Source: Pseudomonas mediterranea CFBP 5447 (lineage in GTDB: Bacteria; Pseudomonadota; Gammaproteobacteria; Pseudomonadales; Pseudomonadaceae). From it: DNA of 64,000 nt. Shown here in pieces: positions 1-8,239 of this stretch. Position 1 is the stretch's first letter; every line of letters starts with the position of its first letter. The DNA lies in assembly GCF_000774145.1 (NCBI RefSeq), contig NZ_KN322986.1, forward strand, positions 248,001 through 312,000, read 5' to 3'. Position numbers and translations under genes: made by a program. A model generated the notes under the pieces. That model had not been told where the DNA came from. It did no database searches and worked only from the letters and a program-made list of their open reading frames with translations.

Positions 1-1
1 C

Positions 2-451
2 GTTTACCATGTCCAGCCACCGCTGCGCACCCGCGCCGACCGGGATGGCTTGCGCGAGGCGGTGAAATCCGGGGTGATCTCGGCCATCTCCAGCCATCAC
101 CAACCCCATGAGCGCGATGCCAAGCTGGCACCCTTCGGCGCCACCGAACCGGGCATCAGCAGCGTCGAACTGCTGCTGCCGCTGGCCATGACCCTGGTGG
201 AAGACGGCCTGCTCGACCTGCCGACCTTGCTGGCGCGCCTCAGCGCTGGCCCGGCCCAGGCGCTGCAACTGCCAGCCGGTAAACTGGCGGTGGGTGCGGC
301 AGCGGACCTGGTGCTGTTTGACCCGGCCGCCTCCACCGTGGCCGGCGAAGCCTGGCGCTCCAAAGGCGACAACTGCCCGTTCCTGGGCCACAGCTTGCCG
401 GGTGTGGTGCGCTATACCTTGATGGATGGGCGGGTTACTCACCAGGCCTGA
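2..451 (+). CDS. pyrC': Dihydroorotase-like protein, C-terminal part (5' truncated by window edge)
   Basis: This is the C-terminal ~149 residues of an amidohydrolase-fold protein; the frame is open to the left edge, so the start lies outside the window. The visible part carries the dihydroorotase-type end: an ISSHHQPHE stretch, a GISSVELLLPL segment and the usual AADLVLFDP C-terminal domain. In Pseudomonas a catalytically inactive dihydroorotase homologue (pyrC' or pyrX) is encoded beside pyrB and is needed to assemble aspartate transcarbamoylase. Its position upstream of the pilT block fits that gene rather than the active pyrC. Whether the metal ligands are lost cannot be judged because the N-terminal half is absent. 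Confidence 0.8.
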   Translation, partial: VYHVQPPLRTRADRDGLREAVKSGVISAISSHHQPHERDAKLAPFGATEPGISSVELLLPLAMTLVEDGLLDLPTLLARLSAGPAQALQLPAGKLAVGAAADLVLFDPAASTVAGEAWRSKGDNCPFLGHSLPGVVRYTLMDGRVTHQA

Positions 452-466
452 TTCCGTGTCGCGCCC

Positions 467-553
467 ATCGCGAGCAGGCTCGCTCCCACAGGGATCTTCA
501 GCGCACACAGATGTGTGAGCACCTGAAATCCAATGTGGGAGCGAGCCTGCCCG
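467..553. repeat. REP-type inverted pair
   Basis: Two copies of the fluorescent-pseudomonad REP, ATCGCGAGCAGGCTCGCTCC and its inverse, face each other across ~45 bp between convergent genes. The right copy is slightly degenerate (ends GCCTGCCCGG). Such pairs can fold as a long hairpin and may act as a bidirectional transcript end. Confidence 0.85.
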
Positions 554-556
554 GTC

Positions 557-985
557 TTACTGAAACGCCCCACGCTTCTGCGCATTGCGAATCGAAACCT
601 GATCGTTCAGCGTCCAGAAGTCATACAGCACCCCCAGGAAGAACACCCCGCCCGTCAGCAGGTAGATGATCCCGCTGAGCCATTTGCCCTGATACATCCG
701 GTGTACGCCGAACACCCCGAGAAACGTCAACAGGATCCACGCCACGGTGTATTCGATGGGGCCTGGGGTGAAGCGCAGGTCCGCTTCGCGGTCCATGGCA
801 GGGATCAGGAACAGGTCGATCAGCCAGCCGATGCCCAGCAGGCCGAAGGTGAAGAACCAGATCGTGCCGGTGACCGGCTTGCCATAGTAGAAACGATGCG
901 CGCCGGTGAAACCGAAAATCCACAGCAGATACCCGATGATTTTGCTGTGGGTATCGTGTGGGGCGTCCAGCTGATAGCTGTTCAT
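557..985 (-). CDS. TM2 domain-containing membrane protein
   Basis: This is a 142-residue protein with several hydrophobic segments. Two tandem TM2-like units are visible: GFTGAHRFYYGKPVTG (~residues 22-37) and FLGVFGVHRMYQGKW (~87-101), each followed by a hydrophobic helix. TM2 proteins are small inner-membrane proteins of unknown molecular role. The start at 985 is chosen over an upstream in-frame ATG because AGAGGT sits about 5 bases before it, whereas the upstream extension is hydrophilic and lies in the intergenic region before the NlpC/P60 gene. It ends at the REP pair, convergent with the dihydroorotase-like gene. Confidence 0.8.
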   Translation of the reverse strand: MNSYQLDAPHDTHSKIIGYLLWIFGFTGAHRFYYGKPVTGTIWFFTFGLLGIGWLIDLFLIPAMDREADLRFTPGPIEYTVAWILLTFLGVFGVHRMYQGKWLSGIIYLLTGGVFFLGVLYDFWTLNDQVSIRNAQKRGAFQ

Positions 986-1235
986 GAATGACCTCTTTTG
1001 CCTCGATAGATAAATTTGTTCGGACCTTTTGTGACTTTTGTGTGTCTTGCCGACAAGCGGTTCTCGACACATTGAGCGCGGCAAAGCCCCCGTAAACCGG
1101 GGCCTGCGTCGGACAATCGGGCCAAAGTGCCGCAATTTTGCGGGCAGCGCGCAGGATTTCGAATCGACAAACGGCCTCGGAATCAGCAAAAAAGCTGTTA
1201 TAAAGTTGCGCGCTAACCTTTAAGAGCCCTGCCTA

Positions 1236-1847
1236 ATGCGTCCATTTTTCAAGACATGGCTGACTATTTGCCTATTATTGCCACTGGCCGCCCACGCCAC
1301 CAATCGTGAGCAACGTCTTCCCAACGTCAACGGCTACACCCCGAAATCCCATGTTTCTGCTCCTTCGAGCAAGAACAAGCCAAGCGTCCAGTACACGACC
1401 ACTGGCAACAGCAAGCTGGTGCCACCCATGGCGACCAAAGCGAGCAGCAACGTATTGAGCCGTGCCGTGAATGTACTGGGCACACCTTATCGTTGGGGCG
1501 GCAGCAGTCCAAGTAAAGGCTTCGATTGCAGCGGCCTGGTGAAATACGCTTTCAACGACAGCACTTTCGACCTGCCACGCACTTCGAACGCCATGGCAGC
1601 CGGTCACGGTGAGAAAGTCGAGCGCAAGGACCTCAAGCCCGGCGACCTGATTTTCTTCAAGCTCAAGAGCCGCCGGGTCAACCACGTGGCCATCTACCTG
1701 GGCAACGACCGTTTCATCCATGCGCCACGTCGCGGCAAGTCGGTGACTATCGACACCCTGAACAAGCCGTACTGGGACACCCACTACGTGGTTGCCAAGC
1801 GGGTGTTGCCGAAAGAGCCGGGCGGGATGCGCGTGGTCCAGCGCTGA
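1236..1847 (+). CDS. NlpC/P60 (C40) cell-wall endopeptidase
   Basis: This 203-residue exported protein has a signal peptide (MRPFFKTWLTICLLLPLAAHA, cleavage near residue 21). A ~50-residue low-complexity linker follows, then a C-terminal NlpC/P60 domain from ~70. The expected catalytic triad is visible: Cys98 in FDCSGLV, His150 in VNHVAIY and His162 in FIHAP. The family cleaves peptide cross-bridges or stem peptides of peptidoglycan in the periplasm. There is no lipobox cysteine, so it is probably soluble. It is monocistronic, followed at once by a palindromic repeat and then the convergent pilT. Confidence 0.9.
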   Translation: MRPFFKTWLTICLLLPLAAHATNREQRLPNVNGYTPKSHVSAPSSKNKPSVQYTTTGNSKLVPPMATKASSNVLSRAVNVLGTPYRWGGSSPSKGFDCSGLVKYAFNDSTFDLPRTSNAMAAGHGEKVERKDLKPGDLIFFKLKSRRVNHVAIYLGNDRFIHAPRRGKSVTIDTLNKPYWDTHYVVAKRVLPKEPGGMRVVQR

Positions 1848-1848
1848 T

Positions 1849-1957
1849 GATCGTTCCCACGCTCTGCGTGGGAATGCCTCAACGGACGCTCTGCGTTCGG
1901 CTCTCAGGGGACGCGAAGCGTCCCGGGCTGCGTTCCCACGCAGAGCGTGGGAACAAT
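1849..1957. repeat. Long palindromic repeat (GTTCCCACGCTCTGCGTGGG type)
   Basis: The outer arms GATCGTTCCCACGCTCTGCG and the inverse ending CGTGGGAACAATC enclose further small palindromes (GACGCGAAGCGTC). A second copy sits at 5224-5334. It lies between the convergent NlpC/P60 and pilT genes and could terminate both transcripts. Confidence 0.85.
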
Positions 1958-1968
1958 CGGAAAACGCC

Positions 1969-3003
1969 TCAGAAACTATCCGGCGTACGCGCCCGTTCCC
2001 GCGCATGTTCACGGCTGATCAAGCCCTTGGTCACCAGATCCTTCAGACACATGTCCAGCGTCTGCATCCCCAGCGAGCCTCCGGTCTGGATCGCCGAGTA
2101 CATCTGCGCCACTTTGTCTTCGCGGATCAGGTTACGAATCGCCGACGTCCCCAGCATGATTTCATGAGCGGCGACCCGGCCGCCGCCGATCTTCTTGATC
2201 AGCGTCTGGGAAATCACCGCCTGCAATGATTCCGACAACATCGAGCGCACCATGGACTTCTCGTCTCCCGGGAACACGTCCACCACCCGGTCGATGGTCT
2301 TGGCCGCCGAGGTGGTGTGCAGGGTGCCGAAGACCAGGTGCCCGGTTTCGGCGGCGGTCAGTGCCAGGCGGATGGTTTCCAGGTCGCGCATCTCCCCCAC
2401 CAGGATCACGTCCGGGTCTTCCCGCAGGGCCGAGCGCAGGGCCGTGGAAAAGCCTTGGGTGTCGCGGTGCACTTCGCGCTGGTTGATCAGGCATTTGCGC
2501 GGTTCGTGGACAAACTCGATGGGGTCCTCGATGGTGAGGATGTGGTGGTGCTTATGGGTATTGAGGTAGTCGATCATCGCCGCCAGGGTGGTGGACTTGC
2601 CTGAGCCGGTCGGCCCCGTCACCAGCACCAACCCGCGGGGAGCCTCGGTCACTTTGCGAAACACCTCGCCCATGCCCAGCTCGTCCATGGTCAGGACTTT
2701 CGACGGAATGGTCCGGAACACCGCCCCCGCGCCGCGATTCTGATTGAACGCGTTGACCCGGAACCGTGCGACCCCGGGTACATCGAAGGAAAAATCGGTT
2801 TCCAGAAACTTTTCGTAATCTACCCGTTGCCGGTCGTTCATGATGTCGTAGATCAGTTCATGAACCTGTTTGTGGTCCAGTGCCGGCAGGTTGATCCGCC
2901 GCACATCGCCATCAACCCGGATCATCGGCGGCAACCCGGCAGACAGGTGCAGGTCCGAAGCCCCCTGTTTGGCGCTGAACGCCAGCAGTTCAGTGATATC
3001 CAT
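1969..3003 (-). CDS. pilT: Twitching motility / pilus retraction ATPase PilT
   Basis: This 344-residue protein has the usual PilT length. It is a hexameric secretion-type ATPase that drives type IV pilus retraction at the inner membrane. Seen: Walker A GPTGSGKST (130-138), the Walker B/His-box region VGEMRDLETIRLALTAAET with GTLHT, and the PilT-specific C-terminal AIRNLIRE motif. The start at 3003 (MDITELLAFS) is the family start; the longer open frame to 3081 runs into the divergent yggS gene. In P. aeruginosa pilU follows pilT in the same direction; here pilT is followed by a repeat and a convergent gene, so pilU is not adjacent. Confidence 0.97.
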   Translation of the reverse strand: MDITELLAFSAKQGASDLHLSAGLPPMIRVDGDVRRINLPALDHKQVHELIYDIMNDRQRVDYEKFLETDFSFDVPGVARFRVNAFNQNRGAGAVFRTIPSKVLTMDELGMGEVFRKVTEAPRGLVLVTGPTGSGKSTTLAAMIDYLNTHKHHHILTIEDPIEFVHEPRKCLINQREVHRDTQGFSTALRSALREDPDVILVGEMRDLETIRLALTAAETGHLVFGTLHTTSAAKTIDRVVDVFPGDEKSMVRSMLSESLQAVISQTLIKKIGGGRVAAHEIMLGTSAIRNLIREDKVAQMYSAIQTGGSLGMQTLDMCLKDLVTKGLISREHARERARTPDSF

Positions 3004-3058
3004 AGCGCTCCTCAATTCCAGTAGAATGCCGCGAACCTCAGACCGCTGGCGCTTCTTT

Positions 3059-3751
3059 ATGTCCACGATAGCAGACAACATCGCTCAGGTTAGATCGCGC
3101 ATCCGCGCTGCGGAGCAAGCCGCCCACCGCGCCGTAGACAGTGTGCAACTGCTGGCAGTGAGCAAGACCAAGCCCGCCCAGGCCCTGCGTGAAGCCTATG
3201 CCGCCGGCCTGCGGGACTTCGGTGAGAACTATCTGCAAGAGGCCTTGAGTAAACAGGCCGAACTCACCGACCTGCCCTTGATCTGGCACTTCATCGGCCC
3301 CATTCAATCGAACAAGACCCGCGCTATCGCCGAACATTTCGACTGGGTGCACTCCGTGGACCGCTTGAAGATTGCCCAACGCCTGTCCGAGCAGCGTCCG
3401 GATGGTTTGCCGCCGCTGAACATCTGCATTCAAGTCAACGTCAGTGGGGAAGCCAGCAAATCCGGTTGCACACCGGAGGATCTGCCGGCCCTGGCCGAGG
3501 CCATTGGCGCGTTGCCACGCCTGACGCTACGCGGGCTCATGGCAATCCCCGAGCCGACCGAAGAACGCGTCGCCCAGGACGCAGCCTTCGCTGCCGTCCA
3601 ACGCTTGCAAGCCGGCCTGGCCTTGCCGCTGGACACGCTGTCCATGGGCATGAGCCACGACCTCGAATCCGCCATTGCCCAGGGCGCCACCTGGGTCAGG
3701 ATCGGTACCGCCCTGTTTGGTGCTCGCGACTACAGCGGGAACCAGCCGTAA
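3059..3751 (+). CDS. yggS: PLP homeostasis protein (YggS/PLPBP family)
   Basis: This 230-residue single-domain alanine-racemase-fold protein binds pyridoxal 5'-phosphate and buffers vitamin B6 and amino-acid pools without known catalysis. The PLP lysine lies in LLAVSKTKP (~residue 36), and GLRDFGENYLQE and GMSHDLESAI are family motifs. It is divergent from pilT with only 55 bp between start codons, so the two promoters must overlap. It is followed by proC after 36 bp, the conserved yggS-proC-yggT order of gammaproteobacteria. Confidence 0.95.
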   Translation: MSTIADNIAQVRSRIRAAEQAAHRAVDSVQLLAVSKTKPAQALREAYAAGLRDFGENYLQEALSKQAELTDLPLIWHFIGPIQSNKTRAIAEHFDWVHSVDRLKIAQRLSEQRPDGLPPLNICIQVNVSGEASKSGCTPEDLPALAEAIGALPRLTLRGLMAIPEPTEERVAQDAAFAAVQRLQAGLALPLDTLSMGMSHDLESAIAQGATWVRIGTALFGARDYSGNQP

Positions 3752-3787
3752 GCCATGCCGACTCAACTCTTCAATCAAGGACCTGTC

Positions 3788-4606
3788 ATGAGCAACACGC
3801 GTATTGCCTTTATCGGCGCCGGCAACATGGCCGCCAGCCTGATCGGTGGCCTGCGGGCCAAGGGCCTGGACGCTGCGCAGATCCGCGCCAGCGATCCGGG
3901 GGTCGATACCCGGACCCGGGTGAGCAGCGAGCACGGCATCGAGACCTTTGCCGACAATGCACAAGCCATCGATGGCGCCGACGTCGTCGTGCTGGCGGTC
4001 AAGCCGCAAGCGATGAAAGCCGTGTGCGAAGCCCTTCGCCCAAGCCTCAAGCCCCATCAACTGGTGGTGTCGATTGCCGCTGGCATCACCTGCGCCAGCA
4101 TGAACAAGTGGCTCGGCGAGCAGCCCATCGTGCGTTGCATGCCCAACACCCCGGCGCTGTTGCGCCAGGGCGTCAGCGGCCTGTTCGCCACCCCACAGGT
4201 CAGCGCCGCACAGCGCCAGCAGGCTGAGGAGCTGCTGTCGGCCGTCGGCCTGGCGTTGTGGCTGGAGACCGAGGAGCAACTGGACGCGGTCACCGCCGTT
4301 TCCGGTTCAGGCCCGGCGTACTTCTTCCTGCTGATCGAAGCCATGACCGCCGCCGGCGAAAAACTGGGCCTGCCCCGTGAAATTGCCGCGAAGCTGACCT
4401 TGCAGACGGCCCTCGGCGCAGCCCACATGGCGACCTCAAGCGACGTCGATGCGGCTGAGCTGCGCCGGCGCGTGACCTCGCCGGCCGGCACCACCGAAGC
4501 CGCCATCAAATCGTTCCAGGCCGGGGGGTTCGAAGCCCTGGTGGAAAAAGCACTCGGCGCCGCCGCGCACCGCTCGGCCGAAATGGCCGAACAATTGGGC
4601 CAATAA
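3788..4606 (+). CDS. proC: Pyrroline-5-carboxylate reductase
   Basis: This 272-residue cytosolic enzyme reduces 1-pyrroline-5-carboxylate to proline with NAD(P)H. The N-terminal Rossmann motif IGAGNMAASLIGG and the C-terminal signature region from ~residue 218 (LRRRVTSPAGTTE) are clear. The start at 3788 is used instead of an upstream in-frame ATG at 3755, because the family begins at the Rossmann strand. It lies in a yggS-proC-yggT run with short gaps. Confidence 0.97.
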   Translation: MSNTRIAFIGAGNMAASLIGGLRAKGLDAAQIRASDPGVDTRTRVSSEHGIETFADNAQAIDGADVVVLAVKPQAMKAVCEALRPSLKPHQLVVSIAAGITCASMNKWLGEQPIVRCMPNTPALLRQGVSGLFATPQVSAAQRQQAEELLSAVGLALWLETEEQLDAVTAVSGSGPAYFFLLIEAMTAAGEKLGLPREIAAKLTLQTALGAAHMATSSDVDAAELRRRVTSPAGTTEAAIKSFQAGGFEALVEKALGAAAHRSAEMAEQLGQ

Positions 4607-4616
4607 GGAGCCATTC

Positions 4617-5207
4617 ATGATTGGATTGAACACCGCAGCGGTCTACGTGCTGCAAACCCTCGGCAGCCTGTACCTGCTGATCGTGCTGATGCGTTTCGTG
4701 CTGCAACTGGTGCGCGCCAATTTCTACAACCCGCTGTGCCAGTTCGTCGTCAAGGCCACCCAGCCGCTGCTCAAGCCCCTGCGCCGGATCATCCCGAGCC
4801 TGTTCGGCCTGGACATGTCGTCGCTGGTGCTGGCAATTCTCGTGCAAATGGCCCTGATGGCCTTGACCCTGCTGCTGACCTACGGCACCACCGGCAACCC
4901 GCTGCAACTGCTGATCTGGTCGATCATCGGCGTGACCGCGCTGTTCCTGAAGATTTTCTTCTTCGCCCTGATCGTCAGTGTGATCCTCTCCTGGGTCGCC
5001 CCGGGCAGTCACAACCCGGGCGCCGAACTGGTGAACCAGATCTGCGAGCCGGCCCTGGCCCCATTCCGTCGCATCGTACCGAACCTCGGCGGCCTGGATA
5101 TCTCGCCGATCCTGGCGTTCATGGTGCTCAAGCTGCTCGACATGCTGGTGATCAACAACCTCGCGGCCATGACCATGATGCCGGATATCCTGCGCGTCCT
5201 GATCTGA
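4617..5207 (+). CDS. yggT: YggT family integral membrane protein
   Basis: This 196-residue protein is built of two YggT repeats, each with two hydrophobic helices (roughly residues 8-28, 60-85, 96-124 and 160-185). The typical NP(L/G) and PxLxPFRRIVP elements appear in each half (PLCQFVVKATQPLLKPLRRI and NQICEPALAPFRRIVP). It starts 10 bp after proC and is probably co-transcribed. The function is unsettled; family members have been linked to cell division, membrane-protein turnover or osmotic stress in other bacteria. Confidence 0.9.
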   Translation: MIGLNTAAVYVLQTLGSLYLLIVLMRFVLQLVRANFYNPLCQFVVKATQPLLKPLRRIIPSLFGLDMSSLVLAILVQMALMALTLLLTYGTTGNPLQLLIWSIIGVTALFLKIFFFALIVSVILSWVAPGSHNPGAELVNQICEPALAPFRRIVPNLGGLDISPILAFMVLKLLDMLVINNLAAMTMMPDILRVLI

Positions 5208-5223
5208 CCTGACCCTGTGGCCT

Positions 5224-5334
5224 GATCGTTCCCACGCTCTGCGTGGGAATGCTGCCAAGGACGCTCCGCGTTCTGCCTTGGGGTGACGCTGAGCGTCAGG
5301 GGATGCATTCCCACGCAGAGCGTGGGAACGATCG
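5224..5334. repeat. Long palindromic repeat, second copy (GTTCCCACGCTCTGCGTGGG type)
   Basis: It has the same outer arms as the element at 1849-1957 (ATCGTTCCCACGCTCTGCGT ... ACGCAGAGCGTGGGAACGAT) with a different, also palindromic, middle (GACGCTGAGCGTC). It separates yggT from metX and is a likely transcript end. Confidence 0.85.
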
Positions 5335-5415
5335 GCGTCAGTCGACGATTTCCTTGGTTGCCGCTAACCCCAGCGGTCTTTAGACTTACGCCTCATTTCA
5401 ACGAGAGCAGGGTCG

Positions 5416-6555
5416 ATGCCAGCTGCCTTTCCCCCCGATTCCGTTGGTCTGGTGACGCCGCAAATGGCGCATTTCAGCGAGCCCCTGGCCCTGGCCTGCG
5501 GTCGTTCGTTGCCAGCCTATGACCTGATCTACGAAACCTACGGCACGCTCAACGCCACGGCGAGCAATGCCGTGCTGATCTGCCACGCCTTGTCGGGGCA
5601 TCACCATGCCGCCGGCTACCACAGCGTCGACGACCGCAAGCCCGGCTGGTGGGACAGTTGCATCGGCCCCGGCAAGCCGATCGACACCAACCGGTTCTTC
5701 GTGGTCAGCCTGAACAACCTCGGCGGCTGCAACGGTTCCACCGGCCCCAGCAGCCTCAACCCGGACACCGGCAAGCCGTTCGGCGCCGATTTCCCGGTGC
5801 TGACCGTGGAAGACTGGGTCCACAGCCAGGCCCGTCTGGCCGACCGTCTCGGCATCGGCCAATGGGCGGCGGTGATCGGTGGCAGCCTGGGCGGCATGCA
5901 GGCCCTGCAATGGACCATCACCTACCCGGACCGCGTGCGCCATTGCCTGGCAATCGCCTCCGCGCCCAAGCTGTCGGCGCAGAACATCGCCTTCAACGAA
6001 GTGGCGCGCCAGGCGATCCTCACCGACCCGGAATTCCACGGCGGTTCGTTCCAGGAGCACGGCGTGATCCCCAAGCGCGGGCTGATGCTGGCGCGGATGG
6101 TCGGGCACATCACCTACCTGTCCGACGATTCCATGGGCGAGAAATTCGGCCGTGGCCTCAAGAGCGAAAAGCTCAACTACGACTTCCACAGCGTCGAGTT
6201 TCAGGTAGAAAGCTACCTGCGTTACCAGGGTGAGGAATTCTCCGGGCGCTTCGACGCCAATACCTACCTGCTGATGACCAAGGCCCTGGACTATTTCGAT
6301 CCGGCGGCGAACTTCGACGATGACCTGGCGAAAACCTTCGCCAACGCCACTGCCAGGTTCTGCGTCATGTCGTTCACCACCGACTGGCGCTTCTCCCCGG
6401 CGCGCTCGCGGGAGCTGGTGGACGCGCTGATGGCCGCGCGCAAGGACGTCTGCTACCTGGAAATCGACGCGCCCCAGGGCCACGACGCCTTTCTGATTCC
6501 GATCCCGCGCTACCTGCAGGCGTTCGGCAACTACATGAACCGTATTACGCTGTGA
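5416..6555 (+). CDS. metX: Homoserine O-acyltransferase (succinyltransferase type)
   Basis: This 379-residue alpha/beta-hydrolase-fold enzyme activates homoserine for methionine synthesis. Seen: the nucleophile elbow GGSLGGMQAL (Ser ~156), the GCNGSTGPSS oxyanion region and the catalytic His in QGHDAFL near the C-terminus. By sequence it is the MetX family; the Pseudomonas members characterised are O-succinyltransferases despite the acetyltransferase-like fold, so succinyl-CoA is the inferred donor. metW follows after 7 bp, the usual metXW pair. Confidence 0.95.
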   Translation: MPAAFPPDSVGLVTPQMAHFSEPLALACGRSLPAYDLIYETYGTLNATASNAVLICHALSGHHHAAGYHSVDDRKPGWWDSCIGPGKPIDTNRFFVVSLNNLGGCNGSTGPSSLNPDTGKPFGADFPVLTVEDWVHSQARLADRLGIGQWAAVIGGSLGGMQALQWTITYPDRVRHCLAIASAPKLSAQNIAFNEVARQAILTDPEFHGGSFQEHGVIPKRGLMLARMVGHITYLSDDSMGEKFGRGLKSEKLNYDFHSVEFQVESYLRYQGEEFSGRFDANTYLLMTKALDYFDPAANFDDDLAKTFANATARFCVMSFTTDWRFSPARSRELVDALMAARKDVCYLEIDAPQGHDAFLIPIPRYLQAFGNYMNRITL

Positions 6556-6562
6556 GGACGCC

Positions 6563-7183
6563 ATGAGAGCCGATCTGGACATCATCCAGGAATGGATCCC
6601 CGCCGGCAGCCGCGTGCTCGACCTGGGCTGCGGCAACGGCGAACTGCTGACCTGGCTGCGGGACAACAAGCAGGTCACCGGCTACGGCCTGGAAAACGAC
6701 CCGGACAACATCGCCGAGTGCGTCGCCAAGGGCATCAACGTCATCGAACAGGACCTGGACAAGGGCCTGGGCAACTTCGCCAGCAACAGCTTCGACATCG
6801 TGGTCATGACCCAGGCCCTGCAAGCGGTGCACTACCCGGACAGGATCCTCGACGAGATGCTCCGGGTCGGACGCCAGTGCATCATCACCTTCCCCAACTT
6901 CGGGCACTGGCGCTGCCGTTGGTACCTGGCGAGCAAGGGCCGCATGCCGGTGTCGGAATTCCTGCCCTACACCTGGTACAACACGCCGAACATCCACTTC
7001 TGCACCTTCGAGGATTTCGAAGCGTTGTGCCGCGAACGCCAGGCCAAGGTCATCGACCGCCTGGCGGTGGACCAGCAGCACCGCCACGGGTGGGCCAGCA
7101 AGCTATGGCCTAATCTATTAGGTGAAATAGGCATCTATCGGGTCAGCAGCCCAGGCCTTGCCGATCATCAGGTCGCCGTGTGA
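6563..7183 (+). CDS. metW: MetW, methionine biosynthesis methyltransferase-like protein
   Basis: This 206-residue class I methyltransferase-fold protein has the SAM motif VLDLGCGNGELLTWL near residues 14-28 and a family-typical FPNFGHWRCR segment. Genetics in pseudomonads tie metXW to methionine synthesis, and MetW has been proposed to act with or stimulate MetX; its own methyl acceptor is not known. It starts 7 bp after metX and so is translationally close. Confidence 0.93.
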   Translation: MRADLDIIQEWIPAGSRVLDLGCGNGELLTWLRDNKQVTGYGLENDPDNIAECVAKGINVIEQDLDKGLGNFASNSFDIVVMTQALQAVHYPDRILDEMLRVGRQCIITFPNFGHWRCRWYLASKGRMPVSEFLPYTWYNTPNIHFCTFEDFEALCRERQAKVIDRLAVDQQHRHGWASKLWPNLLGEIGIYRVSSPGLADHQVAV

Positions 7184-7211
7184 ACCCCGACCCTGTCTCC
7201 AGGAGCACAAC

Positions 7212-7646
7212 ATGAAACGTTTCGCGTTGTTCCTCGTCACCGCTTGCCTCTGCGCCGGCGCCATAGCCGCCGACGCCATCAAGGCCGAGCGCAAGGAAGT
7301 ATTCGGTGACGTCACCGTGCACTACAACACCTTCAATTCCACCTACCTGACAGCGGATATCGCCAAGGCCGCCGAACTGGTCCGCAGCAAGAACCAGGGC
7401 GTGATCAATGTGTCGGTGATCAAGGACGGCAAGCCGTTGATGGCCCAGGTCAGCGGCACGATCAAGGACCTGACCAGCAAGACGGTCCCCTTGGTATTCC
7501 GCCAGGTCATCGAACAAGGCGCGATCTACTACATCGCCCAGTATCCGGTAGAACAGCAGGAAACCCGCACCTTCGAAATCAAGGTGCAGACGGGCGACAA
7601 GGTCAACACCCTCAACTTCAACCAGGAACTGTTCCCGGCCGAATGA
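7212..7646 (+). CDS. DUF4426 exported protein
   Basis: This 144-residue protein has a clean signal peptide (MKRFALFLVTACLCAGAIAA) and a beta-rich mature part. The start at 7212 is chosen because AGGAG lies just upstream and it gives the signal peptide. The stop codon overlaps the rdgB start by four bases (ATGA), so it is part of the metW-DUF4426-rdgB-hemW transcript. Its function is unknown; it is conserved in this position in Pseudomonas. Confidence 0.85.
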   Translation: MKRFALFLVTACLCAGAIAADAIKAERKEVFGDVTVHYNTFNSTYLTADIAKAAELVRSKNQGVINVSVIKDGKPLMAQVSGTIKDLTSKTVPLVFRQVIEQGAIYYIAQYPVEQQETRTFEIKVQTGDKVNTLNFNQELFPAE

Positions 7647-8239
7647 TGAACCTTACCCAACTCGTACTCGCCAGCCATAACGCCGGCAAACTCAAGGAAC
7701 TCCAGGCCATGCTCGGCGGATCGGTGCAACTGCGCTCGATTGGCGAGTTCAGCCAGGTGGAACCGGAAGAAACCGGCCTGTCGTTCGTCGAGAACGCGAT
7801 TCTCAAAGCCCGTAACGCCGCGCGCATCTCCGGCCTGCCGGCGCTGGCCGACGATTCCGGGTTGGCGGTGGATTTCCTCGGCGGCGCGCCGGGTATCTAC
7901 TCGGCCCGTTATGCCGACGGCAAAGGTGACGCGGCGAACAACACCAAGCTGCTGGAAGCTCTCAAGGACGTGCCTGAAGCCGAACGTGGCGCACAGTTCG
8001 TTTGCGTCCTGGCGCTGGTGCGTCATGCCGATGATCCGCTGCCGATCCTTTGCGAAGGGCTGTGGCAGGGGCGCATTCTCACCGAAGCCAGCGGCGAGCA
8101 CGGCTTCGGCTATGATCCGCTGTTCTGGGTACCGGAGCGCAACTGTTCCAGTGCCGAGCTGGGCCCGGTGGAAAAGAACCAACTGAGCCACCGCGCCCGC
8201 GCCATGGCCCTGCTGCGCCAACGCCTGGGCCTGCAATGA
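7643..8239 (+). CDS. rdgB: XTP/dITP diphosphatase (Ham1 family)
   Basis: This 198-residue cytosolic enzyme hydrolyses non-canonical purine triphosphates (ITP, dITP, XTP) to monophosphates, keeping them out of DNA and RNA. Seen: N-terminal ASHNAGKLKEL, central ADDSGLAVD (metal/nucleotide loop) and GFGYDPLFW. A second in-frame ATG at 7646 is equally possible. It overlaps both neighbours by four bases, which suggests translational coupling. Confidence 0.96.
   Translation: MMNLTQLVLASHNAGKLKELQAMLGGSVQLRSIGEFSQVEPEETGLSFVENAILKARNAARISGLPALADDSGLAVDFLGGAPGIYSARYADGKGDAANNTKLLEALKDVPEAERGAQFVCVLALVRHADDPLPILCEGLWQGRILTEASGEHGFGYDPLFWVPERNCSSAELGPVEKNQLSHRARAMALLRQRLGLQ

Noticed and set aside
5398..6678. 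426-residue minus-strand open frame over metX
   Set aside because: Antisense to metX; no domain, no ribosome site, typical high-GC shadow.
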